This document shows, piece by piece, positions 25,548-33,140 of a DNA stretch of 36,411 nt. Under the pieces are notes generated by a model that had not been told where the DNA came from, ran no database searches, and saw nothing but the letters and a program-made list of their open reading frames with translations. The stretch lies in NCBI GenBank assembly GCA_017504335.1, contig JAFVRI010000166.1, positions 1 to 36,411 of the forward strand, read 5' to 3'. How positions within the stretch are numbered: position 1 is the stretch's first letter; each line of letters begins with the position of its first letter. The translations under genes and the position numbers were made by a program. The stretch is from Clostridia bacterium. GTDB taxonomy: Bacteria; Bacillota; Clostridia; Oscillospirales; CAG-272.

Positions 25548-26015
25548 TCAAAGCATGTCTTCTGCGCTTCTCAAATTTTCGCAGATTTCATCAAGGGTTT
25601 CATAAAATATCGCCAGCTGATCCTTGGGAATGCTACCGCTGACGTGGGCATGAATCCGTATGACCAGATCGTTGATCTCCTCGGTGATCTCTCTTCCCCG
25701 CTCGGTCAGCGCGCACCGCTTGCGGTAACGGGAGCCGTTTCCGATCTCATTCACGTAGCCCTTTTCCAAAAGCTCTCCGATGACGCGGGTGATCTGCGCC
25801 CGATCCACGGCACAATAGCCTGCCAGCTCGGTTCTGGTCAATCCCTCGGGAGCATCAAACAGTCTGCGCATGCAGATGGTGTGCGTACCACTCAGACCAT
25901 ATTCGCTCATTTTGCGGTTTTTGATCTTTTCGATACTCTTCGTAGCGCTCCCGATCATGCCGCTGAAGGTCTCAAATCCCCCCTCGTTTTCCGGTCTCGC
26001 CATCCTGTTATCCAC
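25548..26015 (-). CDS. MarR family transcriptional regulator
   Basis: 155 residues, winged-helix MarR: LTRTELAGYCAVDRAQITRVIGELLEKGYV (recognition helix) and the wing GSRYRKRCALTERG. The start is probably GTG 26015, 8 bases after GGAGG; an in-frame ATG at 26003 is too far from it. It heads the leftward group marR-ligase-fakB-fakA, a setting like FabT-type lipid regulators, so an acyl ligand is a fair guess. A perfect palindrome covers its own promoter, indicating autorepression. Confidence 0.88.
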   Translation of the reverse strand: MDNRMARPENEGGFETFSGMIGSATKSIEKIKNRKMSEYGLSGTHTICMRRLFDAPEGLTRTELAGYCAVDRAQITRVIGELLEKGYVNEIGNGSRYRKRCALTERGREITEEINDLVIRIHAHVSGSIPKDQLAIFYETLDEICENLRSAEDML

Positions 26016-26041
26016 GAACTTCACCTCCTTGCCTACTGTAC

Positions 26042-26072
26042 ATTATATCACGAAAATGTTGAGATGTCAACA
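26042..26072 (-). promoter_or_regulatory. marR promoter with palindromic operator
   Basis: TTGACA (26070-26065), 17 bp, TATAAT (26047-26042). The perfect inverted repeat TGTTGAgatgTCAACA (26057-26072) includes the -35 box, an ideal site for a MarR dimer repressing itself. Confidence 0.75.
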
Positions 26073-26159
26073 AGAATGTGCATTTTTCTTTTTCCTCCCA
26101 ATATTTTTGTATGTTTTTTGTGAAAAATACATGGAAAAGTTTCGAAAAATTTAGATTTA

Positions 26160-26220
26160 GGATGAAAAAATCCGATCGTCGGACTCCTACAGAAGGAAAC
26201 GGTGGTCGATTTTTTCGGGT
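26160..26220. other. Imperfect inverted repeat flanked by A and T runs
   Basis: AAAAAATCCGATCG ... GGTCGATTTTTT is a weak hairpin between the marR promoter and the ATPase terminator. Possibly a decayed terminator of the 3'-end element type; nothing else was found in this 300-bp gap. Confidence 0.3.
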
Positions 26221-26268
26221 CGTAAGATTCTTCTCACCCATCGTCCGCCGAGATAGACGCTTCCCAAC

Positions 26269-26305
26269 ACAAAAAAGCAGGCAGAGAAGCCTCTCTGCCT
26301 GCTTG
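26269..26305 (-). terminator. Terminator of the P-type ATPase gene
   Basis: AAGCAGGCAGAGAGGC / TTCTCTGCCTGCTT followed by TTTT, read leftward, 12 bp after the stop codon. Confidence 0.88.
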
Positions 26306-26316
26306 ATCAAATTCAA

Positions 26317-29007
26317 TTAACCGTTCCGATCTTTCTTTCGGTCGATTCTGCGGTGAATGATCTTCACCAGCTCTACGATGGGAATGATGGTCACGGCAAG
26401 CGCCATGGCAATACCGTATTCCATCCAGTTCAGATGTGCCAGCTCAAATGCCTCGCACAGGAAGTCTACCTCCACCACAACGGTGGTCAGAATGAAGGAC
26501 AGCACCGCGGCACCCCAGAGCCACTTGTTCTGCCCCTTGAGCTTAAAGATCGAGCCGTGCAGAGACCGCATGTTGAAGGCATGGAAGATCTCGCACATGG
26601 AAAGGGTCAGGAACGCCATACTGGAGCCGAGCATCTCCGCGGAGTACGCACCCGAAGCAATCGCCTCGGCATGATGCTCAACCGCCAGCCAATACCGTCC
26701 GATCATATAGGACGCAATGGTGATTCCGGTCACCAGAATTCCCTGGTACGCAACGGCAAATCCGAGACCACCCGCGAAAATTCCCTCTCGGGAATCACGG
26801 GGCTTTCGCTCCATGACATTCGCCTCGGGCTTTTCCATGCCCAGCGCCAGTGCCGGGAAGCAGTCGGTGATCAGATTGATCCACAACAGATGCACGGGCT
26901 GGAAGATGGTAAATCCAAGCAGGGTCGCCGCGAAAATGGAAAGGACCTCAGACAGGTTGGATGCCAAAAGGAACTGGATCGCCTTACGGATGTTGTCGTA
27001 AATACGGCGTCCCTCTCCCACGGCAGAAACGATGGTGGCAAAGTTATCGTCGGCAAGGATCATATCCGCCACATTCTTGGTGACGTCGGTTCCGGTAATA
27101 CCCATTCCCACACCGATGTCCGCATTCTTGATGGAGGGCGCGTCATTGACACCGTCTCCCGTCATAGCGGTAACCTTGCCCTTCTTTCTCCACGCATTGA
27201 CGATCCTCGTCTTATGCTCGGGCTGTACGCGGGCGTAAACCGAATAGCGCTCTACTGCCGTCTCAAACTCCTCATCGGAGATCTCGTTCAGCTCGGCACC
27301 CGTCAGCGCCTGATCGGCACTCTCGATCATGCCAAGCTGCTTGGCGATCGCCACGGCGGTATCCTTGTGGTCACCCGTGATCATGATGGGACGAATACCC
27401 GCCGAGCGGCACTCATCAATGGCAGGCTTTACCTCGGGACGGACGGGGTCGATCATGCCCACAAGTCCCACGAAGCAAAGCTCCTTCTCCACCGCCTCGG
27501 AGGTATATTCCGCAGGCACCGCGGAAAGGCTCTTCTTGGCAGCGGCAAGCACGCGGAGTGCCTGATCTGCCATACCCTTGTTTGCCGTAAGGATGTCGGC
27601 GCGGATCTCGTCGGTCATGGGAACCTCCGCTCCGCCCACCAACGCATGGGTGCATCTCTTGAGCAGCTCGTCGGGGGCACCCTTGGTGAACTGCAGAAGC
27701 GTGCCGTCCTCGGTCCGGTGTACCGTGGACATCATCTTTCTGCCCGAATCAAAGGGAACCTCGCCGATGCGAACGTAGACCTGCTTCTCGGTCTGCTTGG
27801 ACAGTCCCAATCGCTCGGCATAGTTGACCAGCGCGCACTCAGTGGGCTCGCCAACCGCTTCCCCTGCCTCGGGGTCAAACTCCGCGTCGGAGCAGAGCGA
27901 CATGGCATTGGCAAGCAGTCCTTCGTCCTCACCGTAGTGATCCACCACGGTCATTTTGTTCTGGGTCAGCGTACCCGTCTTATCCGAGCAGATGATCTGG
28001 GTACAACCCAAAGTTTCTACCGCCGTCAGCTTTCGGATGATGGCGTTGCGCTTCGACATATTGGTGACACCGATGGACAGCACAATGGTCACAACGGTAG
28101 CCAAGCCCTCGGGAATGGCGGCAACCGCCAAGGAGATCGCGATCATAAAGGAGCTCATGATCGACTCAAAGCCAAAGCCCTCGCGAAGCAGCTGAACGCC
28201 GAAGATGATGACACAAATACCAATCACCAGGTAGGTCAGGATCTTGGAAAGCCCTGCCAGCTTGATCTGCAAGGGGGTCTTTCCCTCCTGTGCCTCTGCC
28301 AGCGCGTTTGCGATCTTACCCATTTCGGTGTCCATGCCGGTGTTGGTGACCACCGCCTTACCTCTGCCGTAAACCACGGTAGAGCCCATAAACACCATGT
28401 TTTTGCGGTCGCCCAGTGCCACGTCACCGTTGGCATCGGGCGTCAGCGCATCCGATTCCTTGTTGACGGGAACCGATTCTCCCGTCAGAGCCGCCTCCTC
28501 AATCTTCATGGAAGCGCTCTCCAGAACACGCGCATCAGCGGGAACCGCGTCACCCGCCTCCAAAAGGATCACGTCACCGACCACCAGATCCTCGCTGGCG
28601 ATCATGGTCAGCTTTCCGTCACGGATCACCTTGCTTTGTGCCTTGGACATTTCCTGTAATGCCTCAATGGCCTTTTCCGCCTTGCTCTCCTGGAATACAC
28701 CGAGGATCGCGTTGATGATGACTACCGCAAGAATGATCACCACATCGGCGGGAAACTCGAAGCCGTGCTGCAAGCCGTTGTAAATCTCAACGCCCGCAGA
28801 AATTGCCGCCGCTACCAAAAGAATAATGGTCATCGGCTCTGCCAGCTGCTTCAAAAAGCGATGGAAAATCGACTCTCTCTTTGCCTCAACCAGCTTGTTC
28901 TTTCCGTTGACTTCCAGTCTCTTGCCTGCCTCCGCAGACGAAAGTCCGTCCGCATTGCCCTCGACCTTGCGAAGCACCTCGGAAGAATCCTCCAAGTAAA
29001 ATTTCAT
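26317..29007 (-). CDS. P2A-type Ca2+/Mn2+-transporting ATPase
   Basis: 896 residues. Cation ATPase N domain, actuator TGES (175-178), M4 PEGL with E300, phosphorylation site D342 in SDKTGTLTQN, KGAPDELL, MITGDH, MTGDGVNDAPS, and six C-terminal helices. M5 NLSEVLSIF and M6 NLITDCFPALALG keep the ligands of one cation site, as in PMR1/SPCA-like single-site pumps, which carry Ca2+ and often Mn2+. The upstream yybP-ykoY leader responds to Mn2+, so Mn2+ efflux is at least part of its job. Start ATG follows AAAGGGG. Inner-membrane protein; monocistronic with its own terminator. Confidence 0.92.
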   Translation of the reverse strand: MKFYLEDSSEVLRKVEGNADGLSSAEAGKRLEVNGKNKLVEAKRESIFHRFLKQLAEPMTIILLVAAAISAGVEIYNGLQHGFEFPADVVIILAVVIINAILGVFQESKAEKAIEALQEMSKAQSKVIRDGKLTMIASEDLVVGDVILLEAGDAVPADARVLESASMKIEEAALTGESVPVNKESDALTPDANGDVALGDRKNMVFMGSTVVYGRGKAVVTNTGMDTEMGKIANALAEAQEGKTPLQIKLAGLSKILTYLVIGICVIIFGVQLLREGFGFESIMSSFMIAISLAVAAIPEGLATVVTIVLSIGVTNMSKRNAIIRKLTAVETLGCTQIICSDKTGTLTQNKMTVVDHYGEDEGLLANAMSLCSDAEFDPEAGEAVGEPTECALVNYAERLGLSKQTEKQVYVRIGEVPFDSGRKMMSTVHRTEDGTLLQFTKGAPDELLKRCTHALVGGAEVPMTDEIRADILTANKGMADQALRVLAAAKKSLSAVPAEYTSEAVEKELCFVGLVGMIDPVRPEVKPAIDECRSAGIRPIMITGDHKDTAVAIAKQLGMIESADQALTGAELNEISDEEFETAVERYSVYARVQPEHKTRIVNAWRKKGKVTAMTGDGVNDAPSIKNADIGVGMGITGTDVTKNVADMILADDNFATIVSAVGEGRRIYDNIRKAIQFLLASNLSEVLSIFAATLLGFTIFQPVHLLWINLITDCFPALALGMEKPEANVMERKPRDSREGIFAGGLGFAVAYQGILVTGITIASYMIGRYWLAVEHHAEAIASGAYSAEMLGSSMAFLTLSMCEIFHAFNMRSLHGSIFKLKGQNKWLWGAAVLSFILTTVVVEVDFLCEAFELAHLNWMEYGIAMALAVTIIPIVELVKIIHRRIDRKKDRNG

Positions 29008-29052
29008 GCTTTACCCCTTTCTTTTTTCGGGACTTGCCCCTTCTGCGCAAAA

Positions 29053-29178
29053 TAAAAAGACCCCTGCAATCCAAAAAGAATCGCAAAAGTCTCGCTACCC
29101 TTGACAGTACCAATGACCGAGCATAAGCCGTGATGACGATCATCGGAGACGCTTTTGCGCCAAGCTACTCCCTTTTAC
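29053..29178 (-). promoter_or_regulatory. yybP-ykoY manganese riboswitch
   Basis: Read leftward: AAAAGGGAGTAGC near the 5' end and GGGTAGCGAGAC at the 3' side are the two conserved, metal-binding loops of this class. They enclose a variable arm (CGATGATCGTCATCACGG). It ends in a hairpin AGACTTTTGC...GCAGGGGTCT (29092-29058, with four G-U pairs) plus a T run, so Mn2+ binding would prevent termination. Located directly at the predicted transcription start of the ATPase gene. Confidence 0.9.
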
Positions 29179-29184
29179 CCCTCC

Positions 29185-29213
29185 ATTATATACCGACTTT
29201 CCAAAATTGTCAA
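29185..29213 (-). promoter_or_regulatory. Promoter of riboswitch-ATPase unit
   Basis: TTGACA (29213-29208), 17 bp, TATAAT (29190-29185): full consensus. Confidence 0.8.
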
Positions 29214-29241
29214 GGGCTTTGATCGATTTTATGGAAGTTGG

Positions 29242-29390
29242 TTATGACCGATTTTTGTCGCTTTTTGGAAAATTCTTACGACTCATATTTTTGTCGCTTT
29301 TGAAAAAGCTCCGCAAAACTTTCATACAAATTATGGCTTGGGGAACATAGACTCCTCGTCCTTGTGTAGGATGTAAGTGATTCTTTTTTT
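29242..29390 (+). repeat. 3'-end structured element, orphan copy F1, truncated
   Basis: A doubled 5' module (ATGACCGATTTTTGTCGC..., then TTACGACTCATATTTTTGTCGC), hairpin CGCTTTTGAAAAAGC, CTCCGCAAAACTTTCATACAA, ACTCCTCGTC, and a T run, then it stops where CTCTAAGG should begin; MITE copy 3 starts there. The only copy not following a gene on its own strand. Confidence 0.75.
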
Positions 29391-29548
29391 ATAACGGGGC
29401 GTCGAGGACGTCGCCCCCTACAAGAGATAGAGAGATGCCTTTGTAATTTTCCTAAATATGCAATCGGATATACGTTTGTTTATTTAGGAGAATGCGCGAC
29501 AAATTCCATCTATCCCGTAGGGGGCGACGTCCTCGACGCCCCGTTATA
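29391..29548 (-). mobile_element. MITE-like palindromic element, copy 3
   Basis: The best-preserved copy: the terminal inverted repeats extend over at least 35 bp (TTTATAACGGGGCGTCG... and its complement ...CGACGCCCCGTTATAAA). The interior matches copy 1 only when inverted, so it sits in the opposite orientation. Flanked by the broken end of F1 and by the terminator of F2. Confidence 0.8.
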
Positions 29549-29555
29549 AAAAGAG

Positions 29556-29708
29556 AAGAAATCCGTCGGGACGCAGCAGGGTCCGACGGATTTCTACCTT
29601 AGAGAAAAAAGAATCGCTCATATCCTACACAAAGACGAGGAACGTGTAGTAAGGTAAAGAAATAATTTGTATGAAAAGTTTTGCGGAGCTTTTTTCAAAA
29701 GCGACCAA
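29556..29708 (-). repeat. 3'-end structured element, copy F2 (with terminator)
   Basis: Follows the PocR-AraC gene: GTCGCTTTTGAAAAAAGC, CTCCGCAAAACTTTTCATACAA, TTCCTCGTC, core CTCTAAGGTAGAAA (29604-29591), terminator GAAATCCGTCGG...CCGACGGATTTC (29594-29558). Confidence 0.85.
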
Positions 29709-29722
29709 AATCCATCCCTCAA

Positions 29723-30553
29723 CTAACTACTCCCCCTCAATTTTCTCCATTCGGAGGGCGAGATCCCTTCCATCTTTTTAAAGCAGCGGGAGAAGTATTC
29801 CACATCGGGGAATCCGCAGCGCTCGGCGATATCGGTGACGGAAAGGGAGGTGTTGAGGAGCAGCTCACGGGCGAGCTTCATGCGTTCCTTCTGCACGTAC
29901 TGCATGATGGTCATACCGAACTCACGGCGAAAGCTTTCGGTCAGAGTTACGGTGCTGCAATGGAGACGCTGGCTGATATCCGACAGGGTAATTTTTTTCT
30001 TGAGATTTTTACGCACATACTGCTTGATCAGATAGCCGAGGGTCTGACGGCTGGAGGAGACCAGGCGATTGGCGGACAGATGCGATGCTAAGAGGGCAAG
30101 CAGACGTTCGATCGCGTCCATTTCCTCGCGGGAATGGCAAACGAGGGAGCGAGCGCCCTCGCGGAGCGCGGCGGTGCTGATTTCGGGGGCATCGGACAGC
30201 ACCAGCTGATAAAGCCCCTGCAAATGACCCGCATGCTCGGGGAAAATGGCGGGCCCAATGAAGAGATAGCCGAGAATATGCTCCCCGTCGAGGATGGGAT
30301 AGATCGCCTCCCAAAGCCCATAGGGGCAGGCATAGATCTGGGGCAGATGGGTCTGCTTTGCCTGCACCAGCATCCGCGCGTCGGAGCGGATACAGCGATC
30401 GAGGCAGAGCTTGGACTTGTGAAGGGTGGAGCAGTAGGATGCCTGATCGGCAATGTTGCAGACGCAACGGAATTGCTCGTCGTAGAGCGCGATATTCAAA
30501 TGGGTCAGCAGATGAAAGTCGTGCAAAAGCTCCTCTGCCTTGGATGTTGCCAT
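29723..30553 (-). CDS. AraC family regulator with PocR sensory domain
   Basis: 276 residues from ATG 30553 (GAAGGAA upstream). Residues 5-165 form a PocR-type domain: NIALYDEQFRCVCN, CSTLHKSKLCLDRCIRSD and YACPYGLWEAIYPILDGEHILGYLFIGP, with the conserved cysteines typical of that ligand sensor. The C-terminal AraC HTH (ITLSDISQRLHCSTVTLTESFRR, VTDIAERCGFPDVEYFSRCFKK, GISPSEWRKLRG) follows. PocR domains sense small hydrocarbon derivatives in known cases. Divergent from the TIM-barrel/DMT pair, its probable target. Promoter TTGTAA-17-TACAAT (30620-30592). Confidence 0.88.
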   Translation of the reverse strand: MATSKAEELLHDFHLLTHLNIALYDEQFRCVCNIADQASYCSTLHKSKLCLDRCIRSDARMLVQAKQTHLPQIYACPYGLWEAIYPILDGEHILGYLFIGPAIFPEHAGHLQGLYQLVLSDAPEISTAALREGARSLVCHSREEMDAIERLLALLASHLSANRLVSSSRQTLGYLIKQYVRKNLKKKITLSDISQRLHCSTVTLTESFRREFGMTIMQYVQKERMKLARELLLNTSLSVTDIAERCGFPDVEYFSRCFKKMEGISPSEWRKLRGSS

Positions 30554-30591
30554 TTCCTTCTTCCCCCCCTTTTGGTTGTGCTTTCTCTTGT

Positions 30592-30714
30592 ATTGTATCA
30601 TGAAAATCCATAAATTACAACCCCCATTTTTGAAGAAAAACAAAAGAACCTTATTGATTTTTCAAATTGTCTTATGAATCCTTCATGGAAAAGACGGGAA
30701 ATGTTTGCTATAAT
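30592..30714. promoter_or_regulatory. Divergent promoters of PocR-AraC gene and TIM-barrel gene
   Basis: Leftward TTGTAA (30620-30615)-17-TACAAT (30597-30592). Rightward an extended -10 TTGCTATAAT (30705-30714) without a recognisable -35, as expected for an activator-dependent promoter. Confidence 0.65.
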
Positions 30715-30751
30715 CTAATCAACACTTCAAGAAAGATGGAGGATTGTGATT

Positions 30752-31804
30752 ATGAGTAAAAGAAGCTTACTGACGGGCGTTGCCTATCACGGCAACCGTA
30801 TGCCCTCCCACGCAAAATATGATTTGGAGCAGATCGCCAAGGCAGACATGGACGTGGTGGTCCATATGCTGTCGCACATTGACTGGACGCGACACAAGAA
30901 GCCCCTGACCGATGTGTTCCGTATGACCGAGGATCTTGGTATGGAGGTCTGGGTCGATAACTGGGGAATGGCGGGTGCGCCCGGCGATTCCTCCCATTTT
31001 CTCTGCTACCATCCCGACGGACATATGATCTTCTCCAACGGTGAGATGCATCCCAAGATGGTCTGCTACAACAACCCCGATTTCCATCAGTTCGCCAAGG
31101 ATTGGCTGGACACCGTAGCGGAAATGGGCGCCAAGACCGTATTCTGGGACGAGCCCTGCCTGCCCAATAAATCGCTGGGCGAGAACCTTGGCGAAGCCTA
31201 CACCTGCTGCTGCCCCCGCTGCAAGAAGCTCTTTGAGGAGAAATACGGCAGACCCATGCCCCTTTTGGCGGACGAGCAGGTCGCCGAATTCCGCAAGGAT
31301 ACCATGGTGAATTTCTTCCGCGTGGTCACCGACTATGCCGCAACCCTTGGCATCCGCAACACCTGCTGCTTTATGCCGGGTGAGTATCTGAATATGCTGG
31401 ATGCGGTCCGTGAGGTCGCCGCTCTGCCCCATATGGATAATTTGGGGGTTGACCCCTATTGGTACAGCCGCCACCGCTATAAGCAGCCCTATGAGTACGT
31501 GTACGGCTACACCAAGAAGATGATGGAGATTGCCAACGAGTACGGCAAGGAGCATAACGCGTGGATTCAGACCTATGCCGTTCCCGCGGGAAGAGAAGAG
31601 GAGATCGTGGAGGCAACCGAGGCGGCATATGACGCAGGTGCCAGATGCATCCTTGCATGGAGCTACGCGGGCGGTGAGTCCAATGACTACCAAGCGGATC
31701 GCCCCGAGCGCACATGGATCGCTACGGTGGAGGCAATGAGACGGGTAAGAGACATGGAGCGTGACCGTGTGCTTGCCGAAAATCGTGCCAAGTACAGAAA
31801 GTAA
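30752..31804 (+). CDS. Putative TIM-barrel glycoside hydrolase-like protein, family not recognised
   Basis: 350 residues, soluble, no signal peptide. Not recognised as a named family. It looks like an (alpha/beta)8 barrel: strands LTGVAYHGN, DVVVHMLSHID, MEVWVDNWG, GAKTVFWDEPC (E likely catalytic), NTCCFMPGEY, MDNLGVDPYWYS, AWIQTYAVPAG, ARCILAWSYAGGES. YTCCCPRCKKLFEEKYG recalls the metal-binding CxCPxCxxxF...KYG segment of GH42 and other clan GH-A enzymes. ATG 30752 has GGAGG 9 bases upstream; a GTG two codons earlier is less likely. It is 15 bp before a DMT permease and probably acts on what that permease carries (inference). Confidence 0.6.
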   Translation: MSKRSLLTGVAYHGNRMPSHAKYDLEQIAKADMDVVVHMLSHIDWTRHKKPLTDVFRMTEDLGMEVWVDNWGMAGAPGDSSHFLCYHPDGHMIFSNGEMHPKMVCYNNPDFHQFAKDWLDTVAEMGAKTVFWDEPCLPNKSLGENLGEAYTCCCPRCKKLFEEKYGRPMPLLADEQVAEFRKDTMVNFFRVVTDYAATLGIRNTCCFMPGEYLNMLDAVREVAALPHMDNLGVDPYWYSRHRYKQPYEYVYGYTKKMMEIANEYGKEHNAWIQTYAVPAGREEEIVEATEAAYDAGARCILAWSYAGGESNDYQADRPERTWIATVEAMRRVRDMERDRVLAENRAKYRK

Positions 31805-31819
31805 GAGAGAAGAGTAGCG

Positions 31820-32722
31820 ATGTCCTGGTTCCTTTTGGTTTTGATGATCGTGGTCTATACCCTGCAGTCCTTTCTGACACGGCTCTATTCCGATCACTAT
31901 CCGGGCAAGCCCGAGATGGCTGCCCCTGTGTTTACGGTAGTCAGCGGCATTGCCGTGGTGATCGCGTCCTTCGCGGTCAGCGGCTTTCACTTTGACATGT
32001 CCTGGCAGACCCTTGTATTCGGTGCCGTGGGCGGCATTGCCATGGTGATCTACAACGAATCGATCATGAAGTCGGTGCAGAGCGGACCCTATTCGGTCAT
32101 GATGGTGTTCCAGATCTCGGGTGCCATTATCATTCCCATTTTCTCGGATGCGCTGATCTTTGGTGCCAACATAACCCCCGTGCAGATCATCTGCATTTCG
32201 GTGGTACTGGTTTCGGTCTATCTGGTGTCCAAGAAGGACGGAGAGGAGAAATGCAAAAAGGGCTTTTGGGTTGCCTCCTTTGCCCTCGGCATTGCCAACG
32301 GTGTCTACGGAAGCCTTCTGAACATCCAGCAGGGAATCACGGGTCCTGAGGAGAAGGAAGAAATGCTGGCGGTGATCTTCGGTGTGGCGGTGATCATTTC
32401 CGCGACACGGCTCGCCATTGGGCAAAGACGGGAATTTTTCTCGGTCATGAAGCAAACGAGGATCTCGGCGATCTATCTGATCGTCTGCTCAGCGGTGGTA
32501 GTAGCGGGACTTTTCCTTCTGACCGCCCTGATCGGCATGATGGATCTGGCGATCCTTTATACCTTTGACAGCTCCAGTATGCTGGTGCTGAGTGTGATCT
32601 GCTCCTGCATTTTCCTGAAGGAGAAGATCTCCACCCTGAATATCATCGGATGCGTGACCATGTGCGCGGCGCTCATCTGTATGTCAGGCTGGGATTGGTT
32701 TGTCAGTATGTTTGCGAAGTAA
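31820..32722 (+). CDS. DMT superfamily (EamA-like) membrane transporter
   Basis: 300 residues with about ten hydrophobic helices in two repeats (first starting WFLLVLMIVVYTL, second GFWVASFALGIANGVYGSLL) and the C-terminal FDSSSMLVLSVICSCIFLKEKIS pattern typical of DMT transporters (the L/FxEx motif before the last helix). Carries a small metabolite across the membrane, direction unknown. Second gene of the PocR-controlled pair; ends at a strong terminator. Confidence 0.8.
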   Translation: MSWFLLVLMIVVYTLQSFLTRLYSDHYPGKPEMAAPVFTVVSGIAVVIASFAVSGFHFDMSWQTLVFGAVGGIAMVIYNESIMKSVQSGPYSVMMVFQISGAIIIPIFSDALIFGANITPVQIICISVVLVSVYLVSKKDGEEKCKKGFWVASFALGIANGVYGSLLNIQQGITGPEEKEEMLAVIFGVAVIISATRLAIGQRREFFSVMKQTRISAIYLIVCSAVVVAGLFLLTALIGMMDLAILYTFDSSSMLVLSVICSCIFLKEKISTLNIIGCVTMCAALICMSGWDWFVSMFAK

Positions 32723-32738
32723 GAAAATAAACGGAAAG

Positions 32739-32767
32739 AACCGCCCTCCTCGGAGGGCGGTTTTCTT
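32739..32767 (+). terminator. Terminator of TIM-barrel/DMT operon
   Basis: AACCGCCCTCCTCGGAGGGCGGTT followed by TTCTT; stem of 11 bp, 16 bp after the stop codon (sequence here split: arms AACCGCCCTCC and GGAGGGCGGTT). Confidence 0.9.
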
Positions 32768-33077
32768 GGTTGGCTCCTCAGCCGCGAAGGAGCTTGACGC
32801 ATCGAAAAAAACGCCAACCGATTCTCATACGGAGAGCATCCCCCATCAAACAGGCTATTCCTTATCCGTAGTGGCGTTCTGCGAGCGCCCGCGAGCGAAC
32901 ACAGTTCGCCCCTACGGAATCCTCAAAAGCCTCGCCCTTCGGGAGAGGTGGCAGGCGAAGCCTGACGGAGAGGGAGGAACATATCCCCTCTCACCCGCTA
33001 CGCGGGAGCTCTCCCCAAGGGAGAGCCTTTGGTTTCACGGCGGACGGGGAATGAGCAATTTTCATGGAAATATCCGA
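32768..33077. repeat. Mosaic of GC-rich short palindromes (REP-like)
   Basis: No gene. Contains a run of small inverted repeats: GCCCTTCGGGAGAGG, CCGCTACGCGGG, GCTCTCCCCAAGGGAGAGC (about 33009-33027) and AGGCGAAGCCT. Such composite GC-rich intergenic palindromes are common in gut Clostridia (general knowledge). One related fragment may lie at 3945-3990. Confidence 0.55.
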
Positions 33078-33106
33078 TTGACATTTTTTGCTCAAAGTGC
33101 TATAAT
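33078..33106 (+). promoter_or_regulatory. Promoter of M20 amidohydrolase gene
   Basis: TTGACA (33078-33083), 17 bp, TATAAT (33101-33106): full consensus. Confidence 0.82.
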
Positions 33107-33140
33107 TGAAAAAAAGATTCTCATGAAGGAAGGCAAAATT

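Noticed and set aside
26008..26316. 102-codon - frame between marR and the ATPase gene
   Set aside because: It covers the ATPase terminator and the marR promoter/operator; no ribosome site.
26353..28659. 768-codon + frame opposite the P-type ATPase
   Set aside because: Antisense shadow; histidine/glycine-rich low-information protein typical of reverse reading of GC-biased coding DNA.
30767..32455. 562-codon - frame across the TIM-barrel and DMT genes
   Set aside because: Shadow frame spanning two real genes and their gap.
9254..33027. CRISPR array from the short GC-rich palindromes
   Set aside because: The repeats are not regularly spaced, have no uniform spacers and no cas genes are near.
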